Source of the DNA: a bacterium
GTDB taxonomy: Bacteria; Ratteibacteria; UBA8468; B48-G9; JAFGKM01
NCBI GenBank assembly: GCA_023230585.1
Contig: JALNXB010000001.1
Span: 1-64,000, forward strand
Length of the DNA: 64,000 nt
Direction: 5' to 3'
Shown: positions 50,508-59,432 of the stretch, piece after piece
Position numbering within the stretch: position 1 is the first letter of the stretch
How the letters are laid out: every line of letters starts with the position of its first letter
Program-made: the position numbers and the translations under genes
The notes under the pieces: generated by a model
Database searches by the model: none
What the model was told of the DNA's origin: nothing
What the model saw: the letters and a program-made list of their open reading frames with translations, nothing else

Positions 50508-53500
50508 GTGAACAGAATATTTTTGTATAGATTAATCTCAATTATATATATTTGCTTTTCTTTCTTAGCCAAAGCAGGAGAGTTTGAATTAAAGATAAAT
50601 ACATTGACTGAACTAAACAATCCTTGGCCATTGATAGCAAGTGTTCCTTTTGCTAAGGGAGAAGTTAACGACCCTTCTGCTATACGTATAATGAGTCAAG
50701 GTAAAGAAGTTCCTTCCCAGATTGATATTGCTGCACAATGGCAGGACGGGAGTATCCGCTGGGCGTTGGCAGGATTTACAGCATCCCCTCAAGGTAAATA
50801 TAGTGTTGAATATGGACAGGGCATTACAAGAGGTGCTTACCCTAACCCTTTGAAAGTAGTTAGGCAGGATAACGGTAGTTTTAATGTAGATACAGGGGCA
50901 GCGGTTTATCAGTTTGATGCAGATAAACTTCTTCCTGAAACGGCTTGGCTTACATCTGGTGGCTCAAAAATTCCTATATTAAATGGTTCTGGTGCGGGAG
51001 TGTATCTTGTTGATAATCAAGGTAGAACAGCAAGGGTAGCAGGTCCAACGGCAAATATAGAGAATAAATTTATAAAAGAGGGCCCTGGTCGGTTGGTACT
51101 CAAACGTTCTGGGTGGTACGTTACAGCCAGCGGTGAAAGATTAGCGAAAGCTGATATATGGATATATTTTTCTGCTAATGTCCCGTATATAAGGGTCACC
51201 CATTCAATTATCTTTACTGAAAACACAAATAAGGTCTGGTTTAAAGATTATGGGCTTGAATTTAAAACCTCTTCAACCCCAACCGATGTATACTGTTCTT
51301 TGAACCAACAAGGCAAAGAAGTTGTTAGGAAGGTTGCTACAAACAGTAACGAGATATATCTTTTACAGGATACATACGTTCATTTTGCTGAGAAGGAATG
51401 TAGAGGGACGATAGGAAGGTTTGCTGAAGGGAAACTTGCGCCTGTTGAAAACATATCTGTTGCTGGCGACTGGGCATACGGAGATTATGGTAATTATGGT
51501 ATAACCATTGTAATGCCTTGGCTTGCAGAGAGATTTCCTAAGGAAATTGCTTTCGGTCCACAAGGGGCTCGTTCGGTGTTCTGGTCAGGACGGTGCGGTA
51601 GGGAACTCGATTTTAGAGCAAAAACTATAGTAAAGGAGTATCTACAAAGTTGGGCTGAATTAGCTTTGAAGAGTCCCAAAGATAAAGATCTTGACGCTGT
51701 TAAAAGTAATGCCCAAGGTGCAGCACGGACTCACGATATGTGGTTCCTACCGAGTTTAGGTGGCTATAACGAGAGTCTTGTTAAAGCAACCGCTTCTGCC
51801 GCGTCAAAACCACCTCTTGTCTTAACAGATACTGCGCAACTATGTAAAACAGAGGCAATGGGTTTCCCTATGCACCATAAAGATGTAAAACAGTTTCCTG
51901 AAGAAGAGGCTCTTCTGTCTGACTTATGGGATAGGTTTATTATACCTCTTTACGCTTTCCCTATGAACGGATATATAGCATGGGGATGCTTCCCTGATAG
52001 AAATTATGGTTCATATAACGATAGGGCTATGTCAATATTTCATGTTATATCAAGTTTAAGAGAATACGGGGTCAGGCGCGAACCCTGGCGTTTATATGCC
52101 CGTAGCGGTGAACGTAGATACTATAATTGGGGACATAAGTTTAGCAGGTTTACAGGAGATTGGTTCCTGGTGCATTCAGACGCTCCAGGAAAAGAAAAAG
52201 GTACTTTTATTCCAACACAAGCAGGGCGAGGACTTCAAGGTAAATTACCCCTATTCTGGGGGCATGGAAATTCATGGCCTTTTGTGATTGACGCTGGAGA
52301 TATAGGTCATTGGTTTTTAGAGTACTGTTTGACAGGTGATGAATATTCTTGCGATTTATTGTATATGATAAGAGATTCTTTTAAACAACGTGGATGGCGC
52401 CCCAGAGGTACTCCTCAACAATTTCATGCAACAGGTATTAGGACTCTTGTGACTTTGATGATGTTAGATTGGGATCCTGGCGCTATGAGAGCGGCTAAAT
52501 CAATAGTAAAGGAGACGGTTGACCTTAGAGTTCAGAACGCTCTTCGGTTGTTTGAAGACGGTTATGGTCCTCAATACAAAGATATGAGAGCAAGCCATAA
52601 TATTCTTGAATATTATCTTGAAACAGGAGATGAAGTTGCAAAAGAGGGTTTTCTCAAACTTATTGACCAGAGATACCGTTTTGATAGAAGATACAGGGCT
52701 ATTGCTTACAAAAACTATGATGCTTTTACTGGTTCAATAGGTTATTGGATAAGCGGAGATGAAAGACACAGAACAGTTGCAGAACAGGCTTTGAAGGATA
52801 TGCTCTATTATGGCAATAAAAATCCCTTAGCAGAGCATATTCAACAGAAGCCAAAAAATGTATTGGATTGGCCTAACCTGTACGTAACATCTAAATTTGG
52901 TGGACCAAGGTCTATTTTGTTTCTCGGACATTACGAATACCATAACCCTTTTATAGGTATCCCTACAGTATTAAAACTGATATCCGACAACGGTTGGAGC
53001 GGTAAAACAACCCCTCTAATAGTTAAGCCCATAGAGGCTCCTGAAGGAAAGATTCTTTTTACCCATAAGAAAGGAGAAGAGACACGTTTAAATCTATTTG
53101 TTAAAACAGGCCAACCCGATAGAACGCCGGAGGTCCGTTTATATACCAGTGGTAAGATTATTGAGAATATAAAGGTAGAAAAAGAAGCCCAACAATCATC
53201 CGGACCATTTTTTCAAAAACGTCCAGCACTATACCCTCCGACCGGACTAAAAAACCTTTCTGTTTCTGTTATTGTGCCGGCTTCAGTTGAAAGCGGGTTT
53301 TATCTTCTTTCTCTTGCTGATGAAGATACTTTTACCTTACTGGATTCCACTTCTGCTAAAACTGCTCTATACTGTCCAGAAGGATTTTGGTCTGTATCTG
53401 TTGGGCAGCATACAGGGTCAAAACCTTACGGACGCTCAGGGGAAGGGATGCCTGTTTTCTTTTATGTTCCCGAAGGGTTGAAAGAACTGGAGGTTTTTAT

Positions 53501-54515
53501 AGGAAGACCTTTTAGTATAAAAACCCCTGATGGGACAATCGCTTTAGAGGCATCAAACAATACTATAGGTAAGGTTACTATTCCAGTGAATAATAGGCAC
53601 GGTATATGGAGTATTGAGTATCACATAAACTCGTTTACTGGTATGTCAACCCCTGTTTTTGCTAAACTTCTTAATGTTGAACCAATAGTATCGTTTGGTT
53701 CTCCTGATATCTTGCCACAAAGAACAGGTAAATCTTTTAAGAAACTATATATGCCAACTGTGTCTAACAAACCTCAAGAGTTTGTTCCCGGGGTAACCGG
53801 TCAAGCTCTAAGACTTTCAGCAGGCAACATTCTACTCTTTGACAGAGGGGATAGGGTTGTTGATGGAGGGGACACATATTTTCCTGGTACAACAGGTACC
53901 GTAGAATTCTGGTTTAAAGCAGATAGAAGTACCTACGATATGCCTATGAGAATGGGGCAAACTATAAATAATAATTTTGTCAAAGGTCCATTTATATCTC
54001 TATTACACACTTATTCTGGGACAGCTAATGCTGTTAGTATACTGAGTTTCCTCTCAAGTAGGCTATTTTCCAACACATCTAAAAATGTTGTTGCTGGTTT
54101 TGAAGCAACCCATTTTCTTAGAGCTAACCAATGGACTCATATCGCTTACACGTGGGATATAAAGGAGGGTTCCTCTAAGATGGAAGGTGAGTTGAATACT
54201 TTTGTTAATGGTAAAAAACTTGGGCTTGCAAGCGGAAAACTTTCTTACTATCCCCTACAACCTGTGGCAGGTGTGAAAAAATTTAAACTTGCTGATGAAT
54301 CTAAAGTAATTGAGGTAGGACCGTTTGAAGGTGCAATAGATTCATTACATATATCAGATATTGTTAGGTATCAAGAAGATTTTACGCCATCACAGACTAT
54401 ACCTATAATTGACGATAATACAAGGGCTCTATTCTCTTTTGATGGCAACTTAGAAGGCGTTTCTGCTTTTTCTAAAGGACCTCTGAAGGGAGTGATAACT
54501 AGTTCCGATAAATAA
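50508..54515 (+). CDS. Exported YetA/PcRGLX-like exo-rhamnogalacturonan lyase with C-terminal LamG domain
   Basis: This 1,335-residue secreted protein has a signal peptide (1-24, LISIIYICFSFLAKAG). The N-terminal part has VPFAKGEVNDPSAIRI, QGKEVPSQIDIAAQWQDGSIRWALAGF and KYSVEYGQ, the wording of the PcRGLX/YetA-like first domain (PL26-type). The central region includes FWGHGNSWPFVIDAGDIGHWFLEYCLTGD and KDMRASHNILEYYLETGDE, an alpha/alpha toroid. The C-terminus (about 1100-1320, GTTGTVEFWFKADRS, NQWTHIAYTWD, IDSLHISDIVRY) is a concanavalin/LamG-like module likely to bind glycans. It would release unsaturated galacturonyl units from pectin-like chains. It closes prepilin cassette 2. Confidence 0.78.
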   Translation: MNRIFLYRLISIIYICFSFLAKAGEFELKINTLTELNNPWPLIASVPFAKGEVNDPSAIRIMSQGKEVPSQIDIAAQWQDGSIRWALAGFTASPQGKYSVEYGQGITRGAYPNPLKVVRQDNGSFNVDTGAAVYQFDADKLLPETAWLTSGGSKIPILNGSGAGVYLVDNQGRTARVAGPTANIENKFIKEGPGRLVLKRSGWYVTASGERLAKADIWIYFSANVPYIRVTHSIIFTENTNKVWFKDYGLEFKTSSTPTDVYCSLNQQGKEVVRKVATNSNEIYLLQDTYVHFAEKECRGTIGRFAEGKLAPVENISVAGDWAYGDYGNYGITIVMPWLAERFPKEIAFGPQGARSVFWSGRCGRELDFRAKTIVKEYLQSWAELALKSPKDKDLDAVKSNAQGAARTHDMWFLPSLGGYNESLVKATASAASKPPLVLTDTAQLCKTEAMGFPMHHKDVKQFPEEEALLSDLWDRFIIPLYAFPMNGYIAWGCFPDRNYGSYNDRAMSIFHVISSLREYGVRREPWRLYARSGERRYYNWGHKFSRFTGDWFLVHSDAPGKEKGTFIPTQAGRGLQGKLPLFWGHGNSWPFVIDAGDIGHWFLEYCLTGDEYSCDLLYMIRDSFKQRGWRPRGTPQQFHATGIRTLVTLMMLDWDPGAMRAAKSIVKETVDLRVQNALRLFEDGYGPQYKDMRASHNILEYYLETGDEVAKEGFLKLIDQRYRFDRRYRAIAYKNYDAFTGSIGYWISGDERHRTVAEQALKDMLYYGNKNPLAEHIQQKPKNVLDWPNLYVTSKFGGPRSILFLGHYEYHNPFIGIPTVLKLISDNGWSGKTTPLIVKPIEAPEGKILFTHKKGEETRLNLFVKTGQPDRTPEVRLYTSGKIIENIKVEKEAQQSSGPFFQKRPALYPPTGLKNLSVSVIVPASVESGFYLLSLADEDTFTLLDSTSAKTALYCPEGFWSVSVGQHTGSKPYGRSGEGMPVFFYVPEGLKELEVFIGRPFSIKTPDGTIALEASNNTIGKVTIPVNNRHGIWSIEYHINSFTGMSTPVFAKLLNVEPIVSFGSPDILPQRTGKSFKKLYMPTVSNKPQEFVPGVTGQALRLSAGNILLFDRGDRVVDGGDTYFPGTTGTVEFWFKADRSTYDMPMRMGQTINNNFVKGPFISLLHTYSGTANAVSILSFLSSRLFSNTSKNVVAGFEATHFLRANQWTHIAYTWDIKEGSSKMEGELNTFVNGKKLGLASGKLSYYPLQPVAGVKKFKLADESKVIEVGPFEGAIDSLHISDIVRYQEDFTPSQTIPIIDDNTRALFSFDGNLEGVSAFSKGPLKGVITSSDK

Positions 54516-54551
54516 TAAACAACCCTTCTCGTGTGTTCATCACCTACATTT

Positions 54552-54568
54552 TGAAGGTTAGACCTTCA
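54552..54568. repeat. GAAGGT...ACCTTC palindrome, copy 1
   Basis: TGAAGGT-TAG-ACCTTCA lies 37 nt after the lyase stop. It resembles the stronger palindromes at 56307-56323 and 59126-59142. It could act as a weak transcription end, but no T-run follows. Confidence 0.5.
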
Positions 54569-54575
54569 TCTTAGT

Positions 54576-54605
54576 TTGACGTGTATAACAAATTTGTTTT
54601 ATAAT
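54576..54605 (+). promoter_or_regulatory. Promoter of pyrC, predicted to give a leaderless mRNA
   Basis: TTGACG (54576-54581), an 18-bp spacer and TATAAT (54600-54605). The expected start is at 54612-54613, directly at the ATG at 54613, and no ribosome-binding site lies between. Confidence 0.6.
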
Positions 54606-54612
54606 ATATAGT

Positions 54613-55887
54613 ATGGATACTTTAATAAAAAACGGTTACGTTGTAGACCCCCAAAGTGGCTGGGAAGGTGTATCAGATATCCTTATACGTGGCAATAAAA
54701 TAGAAAAGAGGGGCAAAAACATACCAACTTCTGCTTCTTGTAAAGTTATAGATGCTACTGGGTTATATGTTATCCCTGGATTGATAGATATACATTGCCA
54801 TTTAAGAGAACCGGGCAGAGAAGATAAAGAGACAATAGTTAACGGTAGCCTCTCTGCTGTTAAAGGCGGGTTTACTACTATCTGTTGTATGCCTAACACT
54901 TCACCCCCTCTTGATAGCAAGGTATCTATAGGTTTTATTAAAAACAGGGCATTAAAGGCGTATTGCGATGTTCTACCTATAGGAACTATCACTGTAAATA
55001 GAGAAGGGAAAGAACTTGCCCCTTATGGAGAAATGGCGTTAGAAGGAGCTTGCGCTTTTTCTGATGACGGTGATTGTGTTATGGATAGCCTTGTGATGAG
55101 GAGAGCTCTAGAATATTCAAAACTGTACAAGAAACGGGTTATATCTCACTCAGAGGATAAACACCTAACCAAAAATGGAGTGATGCACGAAGGTGCTCTA
55201 TCTGTAAAAATGGGGCTAAAAGGTATTCCTCGTCAAGCAGAAGAAATAATGGTCAATAGAGATGTTGCTTTGGCTGTTTTAACAGAAGGGTTGCTACATA
55301 TAGCACATCTTTCAACAGCAGAAGCTGTGGATATATTAAGGAGAACTAAAAAGAGACATTCTAATATTACCTGTGAAGTTACCGTTCACCATCTCGTTTT
55401 AACAGAAGAAACTGTGGCTGGGTATAATGCAAACGCTAAAATTTCGCCCCCGTTAAGAACATCAAAAGATTTACAAGCGCTAATAGGTGGGGTTAAAGAT
55501 AATACAATAGATTGCATTGTTACAGACCACGCTCCTCATACTGAAGAAGAAAAAGAGTCGGGTTTTGAAAATGCTCCTTTTGGTATTATAGGTTTTGAAA
55601 CAGCGTTACCCCTTACCTTAGAGTTGATTGATAAAGGGGTTGAGTTGAAACAGATAATATCTAAATGGACAAATCACCCTGCAAAAGTGTTAGGTTTGGA
55701 AGATAGAGGCGAACTTGCCGAAGGTAAAAGAGCAGACATAACTATTTTTGATATTAAAAAGAAGTGGGTTTACACAAAAAAGGATATCCAATCAAAAAGT
55801 TTTAATACTCCTTTTTTGGGAAAACAATTGAAAGGCAAAGTAGTTACCACTATATGTGCTGGCAAGGTAGTTTTTGAAGAAAAGTAA
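54613..55887 (+). CDS. pyrC: Dihydroorotase
   Basis: This 424-residue type I dihydroorotase closes carbamoyl-aspartate to dihydroorotate in pyrimidine synthesis. Zinc ligands are in IDIHCHLREPGREDKET (HxH), the TTICCMPNTSPPLDSK loop is present, further ligands are in RVISHSEDKHL and HIAHLSTAEAVDI, and the catalytic Asp is in DCIVTDHAPHTEEEK. Length and layout fit the family. It has its own promoter so close that no ribosome-binding site fits, and a strong terminator follows, so it is a single-gene unit. Confidence 0.93.
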   Translation: MDTLIKNGYVVDPQSGWEGVSDILIRGNKIEKRGKNIPTSASCKVIDATGLYVIPGLIDIHCHLREPGREDKETIVNGSLSAVKGGFTTICCMPNTSPPLDSKVSIGFIKNRALKAYCDVLPIGTITVNREGKELAPYGEMALEGACAFSDDGDCVMDSLVMRRALEYSKLYKKRVISHSEDKHLTKNGVMHEGALSVKMGLKGIPRQAEEIMVNRDVALAVLTEGLLHIAHLSTAEAVDILRRTKKRHSNITCEVTVHHLVLTEETVAGYNANAKISPPLRTSKDLQALIGGVKDNTIDCIVTDHAPHTEEEKESGFENAPFGIIGFETALPLTLELIDKGVELKQIISKWTNHPAKVLGLEDRGELAEGKRADITIFDIKKKWVYTKKDIQSKSFNTPFLGKQLKGKVVTTICAGKVVFEEK

Positions 55888-55904
55888 TATATTATACATA
55901 TCCT

Positions 55905-55935
55905 GGGGAGTTTTTCATATAACTCCCCTTTTTTT
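55905..55935 (+). terminator. Intrinsic terminator of pyrC
   Basis: GGGGAGTT (55905-55912) pairs with AACTCCCC (55921-55928) around an 8-nt loop, followed by seven T's (55929-55935). A perfect stem and textbook form. Confidence 0.9.
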
Positions 55936-56105
55936 ATATAACAAAACTGGTTATATAACCTGTTGACACAACCTCAAAGAGGGGTATAACAAAAGTAAGT
56001 AGAAAATCAAGCACCTCTGTTCAAAACGACATTCCTGTAAATAATTCCATATCAACAATATACATACTTTCGGATAAACAGAACGAGTTAAAAGAGGTCC
56101 GAAAA

Positions 56106-56303
56106 ATGAAAATTAGGAGAAAAAGAGACATTATAGAATTGATGATAGCAGTTATATTGATAATTGCAGTAATAATAATTAATCAAGTAATTGACCGTAC
56201 TCCAAAACCCCAAGTTCCTTTCTTTATCAATACAATTTGGGCATTAATTTATTTTGGGTGCCCTTTATGGATACTTTACATCCTTTACCGAAATCTTCGC
56301 TGA
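56106..56303 (+). CDS. Small membrane protein of unknown function
   Basis: A 65-residue protein: a basic head (MKIRRKRD), a hydrophobic helix at about 11-25 (ELMIAVILIIAVIIINQV), a short loop with proline, and a second helix at about 40-60 (INTIWALIYFGCPLWILYIL). The likely topology is a two-helix hairpin in the inner membrane. AAAGAGGT lies about 10 nt before the ATG. It stands alone after the pyrC terminator; a dispersed palindrome begins 4 nt after its stop. The repeat may have been inserted at the 3' end or the gene may be a fragment. I do not recognise the family. Confidence 0.5.
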   Translation: MKIRRKRDIIELMIAVILIIAVIIINQVIDRTPKPQVPFFINTIWALIYFGCPLWILYILYRNLR

Positions 56304-56805
56304 ATACGAAGGTCGGACCTTCGGAAAGCTCACTCTGCAAAGGATACCGAGTTTCCATTTCCATTAGCGAAAAGAAAAACAAAGGCAAGGGTGAGGGGTT
56401 TATACCGACAGTTTTTCTGAGGGAGGCTAAAGAAGTTAATGGGATGAGGTTTCCCCTTGTATGTCATTCCGAACTTGATCCGGAATCTCGTTTTTTACGT
56501 TATGCCTATTACCAGCGTGGGTTAGGTTAGAGATCCTGAATTAAATTCAGGCGACAAAATTGGGCGGGAGAGAAATTTCTCTCTAATTGCCTCTCCTCTT
56601 GGGGGAGAGGGATCAAGGGTGAGGGGGGTCTTTTGCTTTATGCTTGTCATTGCGAGCGGTTATTAGCGTGGCAATCTCGCCGAAGGCGAAAAAGGAATGG
56701 GAATAAATAATAATGTATAGGATAAACCTCTTGCGATGACAAATAATAGTATTCCAAGTATAATTTTTTAGGGATGATAATACAACAATAATGTTACGAG
56801 GGGAA
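56304..56805. repeat. 502-bp non-coding stretch made of dispersed repeats
   Basis: It opens with the perfect palindrome CGAAGGTCGGACCTTCG (56307-56323). Then come a copy of the ATTCCG/CGGAAT element (about 56463-56490), the GACAAAATTGGGCGGGAGAG segment also found near 28986, an inverted AGGGTAGAGGG-family relative (56583-56631), and an inverted CATTCC/GGAATG copy (56645-56702). A 97-residue plus-strand frame across it consists only of repeats. Confidence 0.65.
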
Positions 56806-57858
56806 ATGAAAAAAATCTTAAAATGTTGGTGTATCGTTGTAATATCGTTGTTTTGTTTATGCTCGCGCGGAAATGCCAAGACAGAACAAGAAATGATACA
56901 GGAATATAACAAATGGATGGAAATACTCGGACCAGAATTAGGCGGTATTGAGCGTAAGCCAGTGAAAATATTTAAATATCAAGAAAGTTGGTCAAAGAGA
57001 AGGATTATAGATATTTGTGGTACTGTTGAATTAATCTTTGATAGTGCAACAGGTGAATTAATGAAGATTATAAACACTTCATTAGGTAACATGCGGGCAG
57101 CAGAATCAAGTCAAGGCAAAACAGTGCCGTTTACACTTACCAGGGAAGATTGTCAGGCAATTGCTGCGAAATACTTCAAGTTGATAACCGGAGAACAATT
57201 GCCTGATGTGGGAGGTCTGCTTGAAAATACCTGGCCGCGCTCAAAAAGCGGATTCGTACGACCTTCACACTACATTCTATTTGAATACCCGCGTTTCTAT
57301 AAAGGCTATAAGTTTCGCGATGAAACCATTAGTCTTGGATTATTCGCTATGGACGGGAAGTTTGAAACATATAATAAATTTTACAGAAGCAATTCCCCTT
57401 CAACAGTAGAAGTAAAGATAACGGTAGAACAAGCAAAGCAGAAAGCGATTGAAATAACAGGAAAAGAAATCAAAAACTGGGTGAGTTTTCTTGATTCCTT
57501 TAATAAGAAAAAAGAGTTACAACAACTAAGTGATAGGGAATTGAAAAGGAAATACGGATACAGCAGAGAAACGCTGAAAGAACTAAAAGAGAAAACGGCA
57601 TCTCTTATAGGTCTTACTTCAAAGGAAGAAAAACCGCCTTACCTTGAAATAGTGAACCTCCAGAGGGATGCTTTCCACCAGCATTATTTTGATATGGACT
57701 GGTATAAGAAATCACAAGAGTTTAATCCTGATACCAGATTGTGCTGGATAGTTCGTCTTTTGTATCTTAATAAAAAGACAAAAGCAAGTGCAGCATTTGA
57801 AGTATGGATAGATGCCTATGACGGTTCTTTCGTTGGTGGCTATCGTCCCTGGGATTGA
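56806..57858 (+). CDS. Exported YcdB/YcdC-repeat-like (PepSY-related) protein
   Basis: This 350-residue protein has an N-terminal signal (KCWCIVVISLFCLCSRGNAK). It then shows two stretches of the YcdB/YcdC and PepSY type: LTREDCQAIAAKYFKLITGEQLPD and ITVEQAKQKAIEITGKEIKNW, followed by LCWIVRLLYLNKKTKASAAFEVWIDAYDGSFVGG, the usual strand that ends such domains. PepSY-like domains often inhibit or modulate proteases and surface enzymes; here the role is unknown. The start at 56806 has GAGGGGAA close by; an ATG at 56791 is an alternative. Seven bases separate it from the HEAT gene, so they are likely co-expressed. Confidence 0.65.
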   Translation: MKKILKCWCIVVISLFCLCSRGNAKTEQEMIQEYNKWMEILGPELGGIERKPVKIFKYQESWSKRRIIDICGTVELIFDSATGELMKIINTSLGNMRAAESSQGKTVPFTLTREDCQAIAAKYFKLITGEQLPDVGGLLENTWPRSKSGFVRPSHYILFEYPRFYKGYKFRDETISLGLFAMDGKFETYNKFYRSNSPSTVEVKITVEQAKQKAIEITGKEIKNWVSFLDSFNKKKELQQLSDRELKRKYGYSRETLKELKEKTASLIGLTSKEEKPPYLEIVNLQRDAFHQHYFDMDWYKKSQEFNPDTRLCWIVRLLYLNKKTKASAAFEVWIDAYDGSFVGGYRPWD

Positions 57859-57864
57859 TGAATT

Positions 57865-59121
57865 ATGAAAACAATGAAGCTTAAAATCTTGTTCTGTTTT
57901 TCATTAATTGTTTTTATTCCTTTGTTGCAAGAATCTTCTCCTGAAGTATTGGATATAAAAACTAATAATAAAGAGGAAATTTTACGATTAATAAACGAAT
58001 TTCAGGATGAAGAAAAAGCAGGCCAATCCTTAGGTGAAATAAGAAAACTTGGGACACTTGTTCTGCCTCATTTAGTAGAAGGATTGAAAAATAAAAATAG
58101 TGCCGTTAGGAGAAATTCTATTATTGCAGTAAGTGTAATTTTTCAAAGGAGAAGCCCGATAGGATTTAGATTAGGGGAAATCAGCTTCAAGGATTTTGAG
58201 TTTCTAACATCAGAGGAGAAAAACCTTTTTGAAGAAGCATTTAAAGTTTTGCTTACTATGGCTGATGATTCAATAGTAGAAATAAGAAGGACTGTTGCAT
58301 GCCATTTGGGATTATTTGGAGATGAAAGAGCAGTTTCTGTTTTAGAAAAATTGTTAAAGGACCCAGACGATTGGGTAAAATTTGAAGCCTATCTTTCCCT
58401 CGGGAAGATGAATAGAAACTACAACTATTTCACAGTTATGACAGGAAAAACTCCCGAAAGATTAGAGGACTTCTTAGAATTTTTAGGAGATACTACTTCC
58501 TTCGGAATATATACATTGGCTCAACGAGAAATTGTTAAAAAATTTGGGCAAGAAGCAGTTTCTGCCTTATTGAAAGTGGCTTCTTCTGATAAAGAACCTG
58601 ACAGACAAAGAGCAATAAGATTATTGGGGGAATTGAAAGCAGAAGAAGCAGTTCCAGTTCTTAGAGAACATTTTAAGAAAGACCCGAATGATACTACAAC
58701 GTTATATGCACTTGCGCATATAGGAACAACGGAAGCAATAGAAATATTGGTACAGTACGGTCTTAAACATAAAGATGCGAATATCAAGATTAGTACTGCA
58801 AAGGCATTACTCCCTGAACACAGAAATACAGCTATCCCGTTTTTAAAGGAGTTAGCTAAACACAAGGATGGGAAAGTAAGGTTAGAATCAGGCATGATAT
58901 TGGTTGAGCAAAAAGAGAAAGCAGGAATTCCTATTTTGATAGAATTGCTGAGAAATCCCATACAAGCAGGCAATGCAAGAATAATGTTGGAAGGAGTTAC
59001 CAAACAGAACTTTAGAAGATTGCCGCCTGTTGTTTCAAAAAAGATGGTTGATGATTATGTAAACAAGTGGAAGAACTGGTGGGAAGAAAACAAAGATACT
59101 TTTAAGTTTCCAAAGGAATGA
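57865..59121 (+). CDS. Exported HEAT-repeat protein
   Basis: This 418-residue protein has an N-terminal hydrophobic segment (LKILFCFSLIVFIPLL), probably a signal peptide. It is followed by helical HEAT-type repeats across most of its length: GTLVLPHLVEGLKNKNSAVRR, EIRRTVACHLGLFGDERAV, VLEKLLKDPDDWVKFEAYLSLGKM, RAIRLLGELKAEEAVPVL and LAKHKDGKVRLESGMILV. HEAT arrays are protein-protein scaffolds. No catalytic element is seen. It follows the PepSY-like gene directly and may work with it in the envelope. A dispersed palindrome starts 5 nt after its stop. Confidence 0.75.
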   Translation: MKTMKLKILFCFSLIVFIPLLQESSPEVLDIKTNNKEEILRLINEFQDEEKAGQSLGEIRKLGTLVLPHLVEGLKNKNSAVRRNSIIAVSVIFQRRSPIGFRLGEISFKDFEFLTSEEKNLFEEAFKVLLTMADDSIVEIRRTVACHLGLFGDERAVSVLEKLLKDPDDWVKFEAYLSLGKMNRNYNYFTVMTGKTPERLEDFLEFLGDTTSFGIYTLAQREIVKKFGQEAVSALLKVASSDKEPDRQRAIRLLGELKAEEAVPVLREHFKKDPNDTTTLYALAHIGTTEAIEILVQYGLKHKDANIKISTAKALLPEHRNTAIPFLKELAKHKDGKVRLESGMILVEQKEKAGIPILIELLRNPIQAGNARIMLEGVTKQNFRRLPPVVSKKMVDDYVNKWKNWWEENKDTFKFPKE

Positions 59122-59125
59122 AATA

Positions 59126-59142
59126 CGAAGGTCCGACCTTCG
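59126..59142. repeat. GAAGGT...ACCTTC palindrome, copy 3
   Basis: CGAAGGTCCGACCTTCG is a perfect 8-bp inverted repeat with one central base. Like the copy at 56307-56323 it begins within 5 nt of a TGA stop and sits in a longer shared context (ATACGAAGGTC before and CGG-AAAG after). Confidence 0.75.
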
Positions 59143-59302
59143 GGAAAGCGACGCTTGTTGTTACGAGGAGGGCTTGTTCCGAGTACCCCCGAGAGAATTG
59201 CTACGTTCCAAATTAGGTTGCAAGTCCATCCAGTTTGCTTTGTGTACCATTCAATAATTAACCACTCTTAATCAGAAATTATTGATATCTCAATTTGAAG
59301 TA

Positions 59303-59330
59303 TTGACAATAGCCAAAGAAATGGTATAAT
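59303..59330 (+). promoter_or_regulatory. Consensus promoter of the hydrogenase operon
   Basis: TTGACA and TATAAT both match the consensus exactly, with a 16-bp spacer. Strong by sequence, so repression is to be expected. Confidence 0.75.
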
Positions 59331-59362
59331 AATGGAAATCGTTCCATTTTTTTTATTCCGCT

Positions 59363-59380
59363 TTGTGAAATAAATCACAA
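59363..59380. promoter_or_regulatory. Rex-like operator
   Basis: TTGTGAAATAAATCACAA has the inverted half sites TTGTGA and TCACAA separated by 6 bp, matching the binding site of the NADH/NAD+-sensing repressor Rex (TTGTGA-N6-TCACAA). It lies about 26 nt downstream of the predicted start, where bound Rex would block elongation. Rex controls hydrogenase genes in several anaerobes. Confidence 0.65.
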
Positions 59381-59432
59381 ACTATGATGCTCTCCTGCAT
59401 CAAGCAACCTAAGTAACCTAAAGAGGTAAAAG

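Larger units (their letters stand above)
59143..59432. promoter_or_regulatory. Hydrogenase operon upstream region
   Basis: No gene is present. A perfect promoter (TTGACA 59303-59308, 16-bp spacer, TATAAT 59325-59330) is followed by the inverted repeat AATGGAA-ATCG-TTCCATT (59331-59348) directly over the expected start, and then by a Rex-like operator at 59363-59380. The leader is about 95 nt, ending with AAGAGGTAAAAG before the ATG at 59433. Confidence 0.7.

Noticed and set aside
56237..56530. ORF of 97 residues downstream of the small membrane protein
   Set aside because: It consists of dispersed repeats and begins inside the 56106-56303 gene in another frame.
59331..59354. Hairpin with T-run read as an attenuator of the hydrogenase operon
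   Set aside because: Its left arm lies between the -10 box and the predicted start, so most of it is not transcribed; an operator role is more likely.
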